Assembly: GCA_022925895.1 (NCBI GenBank) | Contig: JAKSYS010000229.1 | Location: 18,996-82,995 of the forward strand | DNA length: 64,000 nt | Direction of reading: 5' to 3' | Origin: Fragilaria crotonensis | Lineage: Eukaryota > Bacillariophyta > Fragilariophyceae > Fragilariales > Fragilariaceae | Shown: one piece after another, positions 34,157 through 45,819 of the stretch | How the letters are laid out: every line of letters starts with the position of its first letter | Numbering within the stretch: position 1 is the stretch's first letter | Made by a program: the position numbers and the translations under genes | Notes under the pieces: generated by a model | Told to the model about the DNA's origin: nothing | What the model saw: the letters and a program-made list of their open reading frames with translations, nothing else | Databases searched by the model: none

Positions 34157-34769
34157 AATACTGTCGTACTGTATACTGGAATACAATTACAATGATGTCA
34201 AGCTGCGAAGCCGCCAAAATATAGTATCTTGTGCGCAGGGTCATATGTATTCATACTTCGAATGGTATCTTGAGCGGCCCCGCTCGATATTCCTATTTAT
34301 TTCGTGTTTGATTGGGAGGAGTGGCTGCAGGCACATGTCCGGTATCCGATTGAAAATTACCAATGCTGTATATCTGTATGAAAATTCGCACCCTCGCTGT
34401 TCAGGGAATTTACGTGATACATCTGCGTTATACACTTGTATATACATGTAGTACCAATACTCCACTATTGCTACATACTTATGCAGCTGAAAAAGGTTTG
34501 CTGTATCCATACTTTCTCTGTTCTCTCTTGGTGTCACGTTGGTCGTTTCTGCAATCTTCAAACATCTTCATTGGTCGGATATAGTGCTAACGTGACTTGA
34601 GAGTTGTTAGCTTGAAGGCGTATTGGATGGTTTGATTGAATTTTGTGGGCTTTTGGTTGTCACCATTATTGCATTCTGAAGTATCGGAGTATCGGTGATT
34701 GGAGTACCCCACTTGCCAACTGCCATCATCTATCCTTGCAACGATCAAAACAAAACAAAGTTATACTCA
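34157..34769. promoter_or_regulatory. Upstream region of the MYB gene
   Basis: No gene seen in these ~610 bp. They precede the MYB ATG at 34770 and should include its promoter and 5'UTR (CAAAACAAAACAAAG leader at about 34746-34760). No specific elements assigned. Confidence 0.35.
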
Positions 34770-36311
34770 ATGGCACCCTCGAACCCTTCCGTGCTCTCAC
34801 CATCACCATCACCGGCAGGGACGATTGTGTCTCCGTTGACAAGTATGTCTACGTCTACAAGTACGACGACAAACGCATCGGCTCAGGGGGAATCCAGTGC
34901 TGGCGATTACACCAAGATCACATCACAATCAAACAACAGTGGTCCTGGTCGGTCGGGACGATGGACACCCGATGAAAAACTGTTATTTCTTCATGGGTTG
35001 AAACTTCATGGGAGAGGACGATGGAAAAAGATTAGATATTACCTTCCAACCAGGTACGTTGCAATGTTTGTGTGATGGTCACTTGCATTCCAAACTCCAC
35101 GTCTGGACGTACAAGATGCCAATGATGGTTGGATATATATTTGAATGTCTGCCTCACCATTGCATTGCAACTCACATTTGTGTGCCACCAACCACTTACT
35201 TTTTTCCTTCAGAACGTTAATTCAGATCAAATCACATGCCCAAAAGGTTCTTAAACGAGAAGAACTGGGTGATAATGTGTTTTGCCATTAAAGGCAAATA
35301 AGGATAAGGTCGATGCCTTACTCCAAGACAAGTCGAAATTGTACACCCAACGGATGAACGATCCAGTCACAACTCTCATGTCATCCGATGGTCGATATCA
35401 TACAATATCCATGCAGCAGCAGCAGGAAGAGACTGGATCCAACCATACGGAGCAGCAGCAACCACAACAGGGTCTACCGGTAGTGCAGACGCCATTGCCT
35501 CCTGGATGTACGTAATTGTCATTCGGTGCCATGTTTGTTGCCGATATGTCATTGGAATAAAATTTCATTGTGTAGTTTTTCTCACCAAACCTACTCGCAT
35601 TACCACAGACCCCAGTCCTTACTACAAGACAACAGTTGGAAATCCAAGCCATCCAATGCCTCCTTATGTGTTCCAGACACCAGGAACAAACCATCCTCCA
35701 GATCCGATGCAACAACAATTATCCTCGGCAGGACCACCGTACAATACTAATCATCATCACCACAATCAACACCATTCGCCAATGATGCACCATCATCATC
35801 ATCCACAACAATCACAGCAGCAACAACACCACTACTACAATCATTCCCATCAACAACATCATCATCCACCACAACATGGCATTGTCCATCACATATCACC
35901 ACCCCATCCATCGCCACACCAACAACCACAACACTTGACGCCACCGCCATTCAAGGTGGGTGTCCAAGATGGCGCCAGGATGGTACCTGATGCCGGAACG
36001 GCTGCAGCACCCACAAACCGCCCTACTGAGCAGCAGCAGCAACAACAACTGTTCCCCCGAGTCTTACATCCACAAACACCGCAATCACGCAAGGCTACGA
36101 CAGATGCATTGGCGGCGGCTGCTCTGTGTGAATTGTTTCGTGGTGAAGGCAAGGATCTTGAACAAGTGAGTGTATAAGTGACAAAAAGTGACGCACACTT
36201 GCTTTCACGCGCACGCAGATCCCCTATTCACGTGTTCTTCACGACATTTTGCCACACATGACATTCAGTCGTCACCCATCACGAATGCTATTTGGTTTCT
36301 TGCCTGGTTAA
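34770..36311 (+). CDS. SHAQKYF-type single-repeat MYB transcription factor, His/Gln-rich
   Basis: ATG 34770. Exons inferred: 34770-35053, 35213-35507, 35609-36165 and 36219-36311, with GTACGT or GTGAGT donors and compatible phases. The MYB/SANT domain spans exon 1-2: SGRWTPDEKLLFLHGLKLHG, RWKKIRYYLPTR | TLIQIKSHAQKVLKREE, a SHAQK[V/Y] variant of the plant and stramenopile CCA1/REVEILLE-like class. A TTTT run at 35280-35283 is one T short, breaking the frame before PLKANKDKV. Exon 3 is Pro/Gln/His-rich, with clusters of four or five His. Exon 4 adds IPYSRVLHDILPHMTFSRH and a natural stop; if the last intron is not spliced the protein ends at 36177. Nuclear DNA-binding regulator, possibly light or clock related by family analogy only. 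Confidence 0.75.
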
Positions 36312-36430
36312 CAAGGGGCAGGGGTACTAGCAGATAAAATGCAGCTAAACTAGAGAATTAATTATGGCAACACAAAAACTGCTGGCCGTAGTTACCAGCT
36401 CTCCACGGGTTTGAAAGTAGGAAAAAACCC

Positions 36431-39008
36431 TCAAGGTACGATCCTACCCACCAAATAGTAGGTTTGACATTCATGGACCAACACTTGTACCAGCTTGCCA
36501 CTCAATTCATCAATATCACCATCACAATAACAAATGTACCCCTGCGTCGTTCGTCCCATCACTTGTGTGGGGACCTTGATGTTGCGCTCTTCCACCAAAA
36601 TCTCCACAGTCCGTCCCAACATGCGTTGTCGCCGTTCGGCGGCGTGCAATTTGTTTAATACGTTGATTCGTCCCAGGCGTTCTTGCTTGACACTATCATC
36701 GATTTGATTCGTCCAAACGGCGGCAGGAGTGTTGGGGCGGGGAGAGTAGGCAGCAGTATTGACAGAATCGAATTTCACAAGAGTCATCAAATCTAAAGTA
36801 TCTTGGAAGTCCTGCTCTGTTTCCCCGGGGAAACCGACAATGACATCAGCTGTAATCGACGCTTCGGGAAGACGCTGATGATGACATGGGGACAACGTTT
36901 GTGTGAGAACTTTGGGGAAGCCAAGTAACCGCATCGTTGCGTTTGCATTCATAATCCTCGCTTACCGTTCGAATCCTATCCACAATCATGAGATACTTTT
37001 CTCTTGTATGACCGCGACCCATGGCAGCCAGAATCGCATTGGAACCGGACTGGAAGGGTACATGAAAGGAATGACAGGCGGAGGGGGTTTCCGCCACGGC
37101 ATCAATGACGCCCAAACTCATGTAGCGAGGATGCGATGTTACGAATCTCAAGCGCTCCAACCCCGGGACTGATCCTGCGGTACGAATCAGATCTGAAAAT
37201 CGACGTTTCGGAACCATATCACGACCGTAGGCGCTATCGACACAAATGAATTACGGAGCGAGAGATGTGAGTGCGAGGAATGCATACAGTCGCAGTGGCA
37301 GTCGTCAGAGTAGCGTCATACGTACTCAATGTTTTGGCCCAACAAGGTAATTTCTTTATAACCTTGACTGACGAGCTGGGTAATCTCCGAAATGATACTT
37401 TCAACAGGTCGACTTTGCTCCACTCCACGGGTAGTTGGTACGATGCAGAACGTGCATCGCTCATTACAGCCATAAATGACATTGACCCACCCAGCCACGG
37501 AGCTTGAACGACGAGGTTTAGTGGAGTCTTCCATGATATGAGCGGCATCCGTCGCTACGACTTGGTTACCATTCGACACATCCTCCAACAAATCTGCCAA
37601 TCGGTTAGCATATTGCGGTCCCATGACAAGATCAACTTCTGGTGCTTTTCTCAACAACGCTTCTCCTTCTTGCTGAGCGACACATCCAGCAACGACAATG
37701 ACAACATCTTCTCCTTCCCGTTTTCTTTTGGCATGAGGACCAATACGACTGTAGACTTTCTGTTCGGCATGATCCCGAATGGAACACGTGTTGAGAACTA
37801 CCAGATCTGGTTTTTTGAATTTCGTTTCTTCGTCTGGACCAAGTTTTCGGATGCCCAACGCCTGCAATTGTCCTTCCATGCGTTCACTATCGGCCTGATT
37901 CATTTGGCACCCCATGGTTTCCATCACATACGTCAAGTCCGGTCTAGTAGAAGTGGCAGTAGTCGCAGCACCACTAGTGCTGCTGTCATCATCATCATTG
38001 GAAGACGACATCGTCTTCGGTAATAGTAGAGCTCCACCTAAGATACCTTGACCTGCAATTCCAATCTTGTTGCGGGGTCTCGTTGCGGCCATTTTGCGAA
38101 CATCCACCATGACATCGGCAACCTGGACCAGGTGGATGCCACGCACCGATTCGACCATGACAATGTCACCCGGCTTGTGTAAAAGACATGATACCAAAGT
38201 ATATGCAATGATGAGGAAATTTGATGAGGGTTTTGAATGGATTTGTTCATGTTAAATCATGAATGTAACGAGTTGTTCAACTCCAATCGTCTGCTCCGCA
38301 CATCCACTCACCTTGGTATTCATGTGCATGATCTTTTTCCTCGCATCTGGAGGAAGGATTGGATCTAAATGATGATCGGCATGATCATCACTTTCATCGT
38401 CATGATCACGGTCAACATCTGTACTGCTGCTTTTGCTGTTTGCATTTGTATTCACATTGACATTCACCCATCCGATACACCCCTTCTCTTCTCTCGTAAT
38501 GGCACAATTCGAAATTTGTAATGCCAATTCATCAAAGGCCAACGCTGCAGTTTTGAGCCCGTACAGTGTTTGAGTGGCCAATTCTTCTGTCGCAAAGAGA
38601 ATGTGATTCAAACGAATTGCCGTCAAATGCTGACGACCCGAAGATACAATTTTACGTGAATCCAATTCTTCACCCCGTTGGACGGGATACTTTGGCATCC
38701 TTTTGTTTCTTGATGATGTTGTTGTAGAAGTGGTTGATGTTGTAGCAGATGTTGTTGTTGCATATGCTTCTGCTGAAGATGATGTCCTTGGTACTTTATA
38801 GTCGGAAGACACCATGGCAAGCGATGATGCTATGGTACGTCCGTGTCGGACAGCGTCAACATCTACATTACCATCAGTCTTCAGAACTGGAATAGCAATA
38901 GGAACATTACAGTGACGTTTCAGGACTGACACAGTCACGAAGCTCTCACTAGGAACCAGTAGCAGAATCGACGCCGATATTAATAACACAAAAAAAGCTC
39001 ATCGTCAT
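36431..39008 (-). CDS. Parvulin (PpiC)-MiaB fusion: tRNA methylthiotransferase
   Basis: Exons: about 39008-38312, 38173-37326, 37233-36966 and 36874-36431, with introns of 138, 92 and 91 bp. The C-terminal ~500 residues are a MiaB/CDK5RAP1 enzyme that methylthiolates i6A37 of tRNA. The UPF0004 domain has three Cys ([33 protein letters not shown]), the radical-SAM motif is CNERCTFC, then LLGQNIDAYGRDM (across intron 2), [14 protein letters not shown] and a TRAM domain. Before it, exon 1-2 encode a parvulin-type prolyl isomerase-like domain: [31 protein letters not shown], then an acidic insert, LPPDARKKI and [21 protein letters not shown]. The N-terminus is a signal-like hydrophobic segment ([17 protein letters not shown]), suggesting an organelle target. 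The initiating ATG (39008 or 39002) is in frame only if the A7 run 38990-38996 is one base shorter. Confidence 0.85.
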
Positions 39009-39538
39009 TCTCGAAACAACCCGCATGTTCTTTGTTTGGGATCAGCAAGTTCGTGCACATACAGTTTTTTCCGTCGTGTCGTCATGTCCATCAAATACGG
39101 GCACAGTACTCGTTCTTACCGAACCGTTGTTCATGGGCTGTAGACGTACTGTATGTATGTATGTATAGATGTATACACATCAGCATGTTTGTATGGGCAG
39201 TAGATGTTGGTATTAGGTACTCGTATCCTCTAATTGTACTTTGTACTGGAGTACCATCTGCCGTACGCATATACTGGAGTACCTGTACTATTGTACATGG
39301 TACTGTGTAATATATGTATGAAATGATAGAGGTCTATGTTTAGTACGTCGTAAAGCCTACTTGTACCTGTACTCCGAGCATACAATTCGAATGGCTGCGG
39401 ATGTTCTCCAGGAAGGTCCGGCCCAAGCACGTTTCGCGATTAACAGATGTACCTTAAGGATGTGCGCGCCAGCCAATGACCGGCCGGCGTGATGAGAGCT
39501 TGTTAGGATCTTTGTCGTATCATTCGAGCTGGCAAGGT
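39009..39538. other. Intergenic region upstream of the parvulin-MiaB gene
   Basis: No gene seen. A dense cluster of GTACTGGAGTAC/GTACCTGTAC-type palindromes lies at about 39236-39305, and GTATGTATGTATAGATGTATAC repeats near 39150-39172. Confidence 0.5.
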
Positions 39539-39803
39539 TCAGCAAATGTCAGCAGATTTCTTTTTCGTCAGCAAATGTCAGCAGATTTGCTTTTCGTCAG
39601 CAAATGTCAGCAAACTTGATTCTCGTCAGCAAACGTCAGAAGATGTCAGCATCACCGTAGCTTTTGTACTGGAAAAAACTCGTTTTCGTCATCATATGTC
39701 AGAAAATGTCAGCAGATTCGAATTTCGTCAGCAGACGTCAGCAAATTCGTTTTTTGTCAGCGGATGTCAGCAGATCTGTCTTTTCGTCAGCAAGTGTCAG
39801 CAA
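39539..39803. repeat. 29-bp minisatellite (GTCAGCAGAT...CGTCAGCAAAT)
   Basis: Degenerate units of 29 bp each contain two GTCAGC(A/G) boxes separated by a T-rich spacer. Three fairly clean units start at 39548. An interruption follows at about 39637-39690, then three more units. Because 29 is not a multiple of three, the reading frame rotates unit by unit. The open plus-strand frame through it (39546-39815) is therefore a repeat artefact, not a conserved gene. Confidence 0.85.
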
Positions 39804-40649
39804 AAACGACGATGACGCTGGCATAACCAGTTTAGCACCAGCCAGACACAGAACGGAAATGATTTTCGCCTCCGGCCAGCGTGAATTCGACCTTGATTCA
39901 CGACTAAGCGTGTATTGCCGGACCTTCCAGAGTTTCGTTGGATGGCACGACGACAGGTCACGAGCCACGAGCCACACACGGACGCCCAGATAAAGTGATA
40001 TTGTACCAGGTACTGGTACTGTACGTTGGTAGTTCTATGGTAGTCAGTTCCTTCGAATGTCCAAACCACTGCAACTGTATACCACAATTGTGAGTTCGGA
40101 GTACTGTACAATGTACACCGGAGACCGGAGTAATCCGGAGCAATTGCAGATTTCAGTCTTACTGTGCTCTAAACGTATCGATGACTCGAGGATGACCCTG
40201 CATAAAGAGACGTGCGATGGAAAATACGATTAAAAAAACCAGGAACAGATCCACACACGCTAATGGAGGGCTGCCCACGATTTGCGATGGATGAGACAGC
40301 GACGATGATAAACGTTCACGCGATGCGTAATAATTCTAACCAGAAAATTCTTGTTTTCCATTGTTCCAACGCATTGCATGCTTTCGTTGTTTTTCACCGA
40401 ATGCAGGGTGTCAACGATTGAGCGATAATCAGCGCAGAAATCTGAAAAAGGTATAATTGCCAGTGCCAAAAACTCTAGTTACTTAAAATCTTACGCCACC
40501 ATGCACTTAAGATGTAGTAGCAGGACTACTAACATGGCGGTCACGAACCAACTAATTATGGTAATCAGGAAGTTCGCTGAATGGGCCTGTCCTGGACATT
40601 CATTCCATTCTACACCCTGCTTCGGTGTCACTGGGGTTTTAGGCATGTC
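39804..40649. other. Intergenic region
   Basis: No gene supported. It includes a TACCAGGTACTGGTACTGTAC-like palindromic run near 40004-40024. Short ORFs on both strands lack recognisable features. Confidence 0.45.
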
Positions 40650-41165
40650 TTAAGAGGGGTTGTTTCCCACTCCACCCATCATGCCCTTCGGAGCAGGAGC
40701 AGGCAGAGGCTGCTTGAGATCCCGTCCACCCATCGTGCCCTTTGATGGCCCAGGAACCTTTGGCGCCTTGAGAGCCCGTCCACCCATCATAGTGACCTTT
40801 GATGGTCCAGGAATTTTGGGCTCCCCCTTGGTGAGGGTCCGTCCTCCCATCATAGTGCCCTTTGGTGGTCCAGGAATTTTGGGCTCCCCCTTGGTCAGGG
40901 CACGTCCTCGCATCATAGTGCCCTTTGATGGTCGAGGAATTTTGGGCTCCCCCTTGGTGAGAGCCCGTCCACCCATCATAGTGCCCTTAGGTGGTCCAGA
41001 AATTTTGGGCTCCCCCTTGGTCAGGGCACGTCCTCGCATCATAGTTCCCTTTGATGGTCCAGGAATTTTGGGCTCCCCCTTGGTGAGGGTCCGGACTTGA
41101 TCATCGGCGGCGACGGCACCTTGAGTGAAAATGCCGAGGATGGCGAAGAAAAGGCTGAGCTTCAT
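40650..41165 (-). CDS. Secreted RXL-repeat protein, silaffin-precursor-like
   Basis: ATG 41165 begins MKLSLFFAILGIFTQG, a clear signal peptide ending AVA|ADDQ. The rest is almost wholly seven ~21-residue repeats of the form R-(A/T/D)-L-TKGEPKIPGPSKGTMM-GG, the last two shortened and diverged. Every unit begins with an R-x-L tripeptide (RTL, RAL, RAL, RAL, RTL, RAL, RDL). RXL is an established proteolytic cleavage motif in precursors of diatom silica-forming peptides. The intervening peptides are rich in Lys, Pro, Gly and Ser, with paired Met and no Cys. By analogy this may release small basic peptides that act in the silica wall, but the Ser content is lower than in classical silaffins, so this is an inference. 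The encoding DNA is a 63-bp repeat. Confidence 0.75.
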   Translation of the reverse strand: MKLSLFFAILGIFTQGAVAADDQVRTLTKGEPKIPGPSKGTMMRGRALTKGEPKISGPPKGTMMGGRALTKGEPKIPRPSKGTMMRGRALTKGEPKIPGPPKGTMMGGRTLTKGEPKIPGPSKVTMMGGRALKAPKVPGPSKGTMGGRDLKQPLPAPAPKGMMGGVGNNPS

Positions 41166-43151
41166 GGTACAGACGACGATAATCACTGATTTCCGGAAAT
41201 TGTGATTTATGAGTCTGGCACACGGCGTTGACAGTGTCTTGTCAGTGTTATGACTTGGTGACCCTTCGTAGAGAAAAAACCCTCGAATAACGAATTTGCA
41301 GCGAGCGTAAAGCGGTTCCGCATGCGGCTTAAATCTTGGAAATCGAAGTACTCAGGTACACTTGATATCTAATAGAATTATGTGCAGTACATGTACACCA
41401 TCCCATTTCGGAGAATTACAGAGCATAAAAAAAAGTGTCCACTGATTCTATCTACGCTTGTGTATAAACAATTCGCAACACCCGACATATTTTCCTAAGA
41501 CTCGGTGGTTAAATGCCTTTCCACTTATAGCAACGCAGCCACAAGGGTTGCATCAAAGGTCAGTGGACATCTGGGAGGGTCGTCACATTTCCGAAGGATT
41601 TCAAAGTTGTCAGAAAGTTCTGTCGAATTAACGTCTTCTGTATGCCTGGCTTGACGAAAGGTATTCACTCGGGTCATCGTTCGCGTGTGAGCCAATATGA
41701 ATTTCAGTAGCGAATCCCGAATGCACGCATACATTGTGGACACAATTTTATAGGAGTCATTTACACCTATCTATGTAATATATACAGTAGGCATTTTTGG
41801 ATGGGTACTGGGTATGTTTTCAGGGCTACCCTGTACTACGAGTACTTGTTTGCAGCCAGCAATTGAGTTCTGATCTGATATCGGATCCACTGGACCGGTA
41901 CAGTAGTAGGATGTAGTAAGTAATGTAATGTTCAGTAGTGGTTGATACAGAACAAAACCTCAGTTCTTGAATGTGTGAACCTAATGATTTGTGACATCTA
42001 ATGGAGATCAATCCAAGGTTTGAAATATGAAGGCTTACATTTTCAAACTAAATCAATATCAGCCAGTACTAGCTAGAGTATAGAGTCCAACGATTGCTTT
42101 AGTAGGTAGAATCTAAACACGAACAAGAACAAACGGACACCGGACTTGTTACTAACAAGTCCAGTGCAGAGAAGCATGCTGGTGGCTGTTCATTACTCAT
42201 GGTGTGGTTGGCTGGCTCAACTTAATGACACATGCTGGATCTGCCATCAATGATTGCCATTGCCATTCTATCTACTGACGGCGCGCCCTCTGCTGTCCAG
42301 CATGGTCACTTTTCATGCCGCCATTGTCATCCTTCTCAGCATCCAAATCAATCCATTGTTCCTGTTGACAAAGTGTCACCAGCATTATAAACTTCTAACA
42401 GGGTGGCAGATCAATACAGGAACTATGTTTGAAGGTGTCTGAAATCAATGATAGCTACCCGCCATACATTTAACTCATAGCAATATGCATTGCTCCACTG
42501 TTTGCTGGATACCTTCAAGGACCAAGAAGTGAACTTCAATGGTTAGTAGCACTACTACTTTATTAGTAGTCAGCATGATCAGAACTGTATAACAATTATT
42601 GCACCAATATTGATGCTGGCTTCTCGGTAGACGTCTATATTTTTTGGATTGCTAACTAATTCAATAATTGCTTTCACATCTTCGATATTGTCTCCATCTC
42701 TGACTCCCACACCGGATATTCATACTTACATCTTACATCGGGTACCAGTATCGGGTGTTATATGTTATATACATAGAGAGGAGTGAATGTCTCTCAAGTC
42801 TGACTTAAAAAATTCCCTTACATACGGGTACACGGTAGACTCCATACAAACGAAAAAAGACTACCCGGTAGGGAGAGAGTAGCTGTCCGGCTCGCATGCT
42901 TTATTTTCGCACGCCCACCGGCCGTCAAATCGTAATCGAAGTCGAACGTCTAACGAGATATTAACTGTTTTATTCACTCTCTAAAACGTCACGTTGTAGC
43001 GATAAGCAAGACCCGAACGGTATCAAGCCGTTCCATCGATTTATCACTTGTCCTGATTTAAGTATGCTCGTGAGGACGTTCCTCGGCACCTCCGATTCGA
43101 ACACTCATCTTTAAGCGTATATGTGTTATCATCATACAACCTAGGAATGCA
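41166..43151. other. Gene-free stretch of about 2 kb
   Basis: No gene seen. The portion just left of 43152 should contain the promoter of the propeller/fasciclin gene. ORFs at 41525-41743, 41826-42011 and 42254-42442 are short and without features. The region 42160-42560 has a texture like that of 15-16.8 kb and might be related repeat DNA, but I could not align it by eye. Confidence 0.45.
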
Positions 43152-45819
43152 ATGCAGTTTGCGGTCGCTATTGTAGCTTTGGCAGCCCAGGCAGCGGCGC
43201 AGACAGCCTTCCTAGCATCCCCCGTCCTACTTTGGACCGGCAACATTTCTCCAGTTAAGGAAGGAAATGAGTGTGCCTTAGCACCTGCGAACCCACTGCT
43301 CCTCTGCACAAGCGCCGAGGGACTCGTCAGTGCGTTGCCGACAACCACCACTAGTGGTGCCGCCGTTGCCACGTGGGTATACCCGACTGATGGCAGTGTA
43401 TCGTCGAGCACCAGTGGAATCACTTTCAGCTCCGATGGCTCGTCGTTTGTTTACAGCACGACCGCTTCCGACACCACTGGTAGTCTTATTTGGTACGTTC
43501 AGGTCGACAATGACACTTGCTGCGTTACACATGTTCGCATTCTTCTAACCTTTCAACGCCCCCCTTCAGTCATGTTCACCACGTTTCAGTACCTGATGGG
43601 ACTTCTAAGTGGTTGTCAGAATCGCTTATTGGAGCCTGCTCTGGAACTCCCCTTCTCTCGGGCAACGACGCATACGTCTTCCTGACTCACAACGGGAATG
43701 CTTCCGGTACTTTCAGTGTGCTCAGCGCTAGTGACGGGACAATCGTCTACCAAGAATCTGATCCAGTCCAGTTCCTGAGTCCTCCAGGAATCTACTTCTC
43801 TCCACTGCAGGGCAACTACGCTGAGGGGATCGGCAACAACAACGACATCGTCGTCTTTGGGAACAGACCCAAACCCACTGACGATGGCGTCCCTGATCTA
43901 AATTCAATCTACGCCTTCCAATTTCCAATTGGATTCGTTGCCGGAAGTAATGTTACGTCGACACTTGGCCTTGTCAACCTTTACAACAAGACGGATTTTC
44001 AAGCCACGACAGCGCCCCTTATTACGAACAGTGGAAAATCCATGTTCTGGGGTGTGTCCCGAAGCTACGTGGTTGGTTGGATCGATGGTACATTCGATCG
44101 CGATCCTGGCGGTGCAAGCATCGGCTTCGGGCGTGGAGATCCTCCATCGCTACCCATTTTGGCAGATTTGGCCATTGGAGCTAACTCGGCTACTCCTACG
44201 ATCTACACCGGAAATGCTGGCCCTGGCTTTGCAGCTATCTCTACTGCAGGTGATCTGGAGCTTTTGTGGAATTACACCACTGTGTCTCCAGTCTATACCC
44301 AGGCAAAGGTTGCCGGTGCCACGGCAGACGAAGTGGTCTTCTTCATCGAAGACGCAGGCGTTGCGTACGCTCTGGACGCCGCTTCAGGAGACTTGCTTTG
44401 GGAAAACGCCACCAGTGGCTCGGTCCGTGGCAACTTCGCGCTGAACGCCGCTAGTGACACCATTTACTTCGCTGATACCAGCGGAATTGTTTCTGCCTGG
44501 CAGGTTGCGGAGCTCGGAGCTCCGACAAGCTTCGCTCCAATCGCGTCGCCTCAATTGTCTGGTCCAACCCTCAGCGCAACTTTGTCACCTGCTGCCTCGC
44601 CCTCCGCCACTGGCTCCTCTGCTCCAGCTGCCGTCCCAACCGTGGCAGGCAACTTTACTTACGATGTAATTCTTGCCAATCCCAATGTCACTATCCTTCC
44701 GACACTGATCAGCATTCTCAATCTTACTTCGGCGTTGTCAACTGCGACATCGACGCTCACGGTTTTTCGCACCATATGATTCGGCCTTCACAACAGCCTT
44801 CAACCAGTCTTACATCGACCTTCTCACGGATGATCCACTGTGGGTCCATCATCTGAGCTGTCTCGTCTCTGCACATGCCATCCCAAAGTTCACTGACACC
44901 ACCGATTTGTGGACTGACGGCGAAAACGTCACTAATCTCAATAAGGAGCCTGTCACGCTTGGTACCAATCCTCCTAGCGTGAATGGAATCACCATTGATT
45001 CTAAGGACAACGTTGCCTCCAACGGAGTTGTCCACTTCATCGCTGAACCAATCCTTCCAAGTTGTGTCAATGACGGCATCATCTCCGTTCTTACTACTAA
45101 TAATAATTTCACCACCATGGCTTTCCTTGTTGAGCTTTCGGGCCTGAGCAATGCTCTCATCAAAGATTTGCCGCTGACGTTGTTGGCTCCTACTAACGAA
45201 GCCTTCGAGAAGGTTCCTGCAGACATTCTTGAATACCTGACGGATCCTGCGAATGTCGCAGACCTTATGAACATTCTTTTCTACCACATTTTCCGTGACA
45301 ACATTTACTTGGATCCCGTCGACGGCACCGGTACCGGAGTGTTCGATGTCGCATACAATGGCAGTGGGGTGGAATTTTCCTATGACAACGGATCTTTTCT
45401 CGTCGCCGATGTCCCTATCTCATTCCCAAGCATTCTTGCAAAGAACGGTATCGTCCATGGTATTGACGAGGTCTTGATTCCACCTGGCTTGGACCTCCCA
45501 ACTCCGCAGCCAACCACCCTGACTGTGTCCACGGATGCACCAACAGCTCTTCCGTCTGCTGCTCCAAGCAGCAGTGTCGCAGAAGTGTTCTCGAGCAATC
45601 CATCAACACCACCGGCACCAACCACTCGTTCCCCGTCGAGTGCCTCACTTGTGCTCACACCCGTGGGAGTCGGCACTTTTGTGGCAACGTCGAGCAAACC
45701 ACCAAGTTCACCGTCAGCAGCCATGCCTGCCCCCCGCAAGTGGCGCCCTTGTGTTCGTGTCCGTGAGAGTCGGCGCTATAGTGACGTCTTCGCTCGTTGC
45801 GTTGCTCATGTTCGTCTAA
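43152..45819 (+). CDS. PQQ-like beta-propeller/fasciclin extracellular protein with C-terminal membrane segment
   Basis: ATG 43152 opens a signal peptide (MQFAVAIVALAAQAAAQ). An inferred intron is 43493-43569. The first ~450 residues have PQQ-type propeller features (VLSASDGTIVY; YALDAASGDLLWENAT; TIYFADTSGIVSAWQV). After a Pro/Ser/Ala linker come two fasciclin (FAS1) domains: one starts near NFTYDVILANPNV with STLTVF|APYDSAF, the second is FLVELSGLSNALIKDLPLTLLAPTNEAF...ILFYHIF...AKNGIVHGIDEVL. An S/T/P-rich stem and a hydrophobic tail (VGAIVTSSLVALLMFV) follow, suggesting membrane anchoring. Two frame breaks sit at T5 (44763-44767) and C6 (45730-45735), each one base too long. FAS1 proteins mediate adhesion; a wall or adhesion role fits. 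Many N-glycosylation sequons are present. Confidence 0.82.

Noticed and set aside
39539-39803. Repeat array considered as CRISPR
   Set aside because: Eukaryotic context; units are contiguous and degenerate with no unique spacers of constant length.
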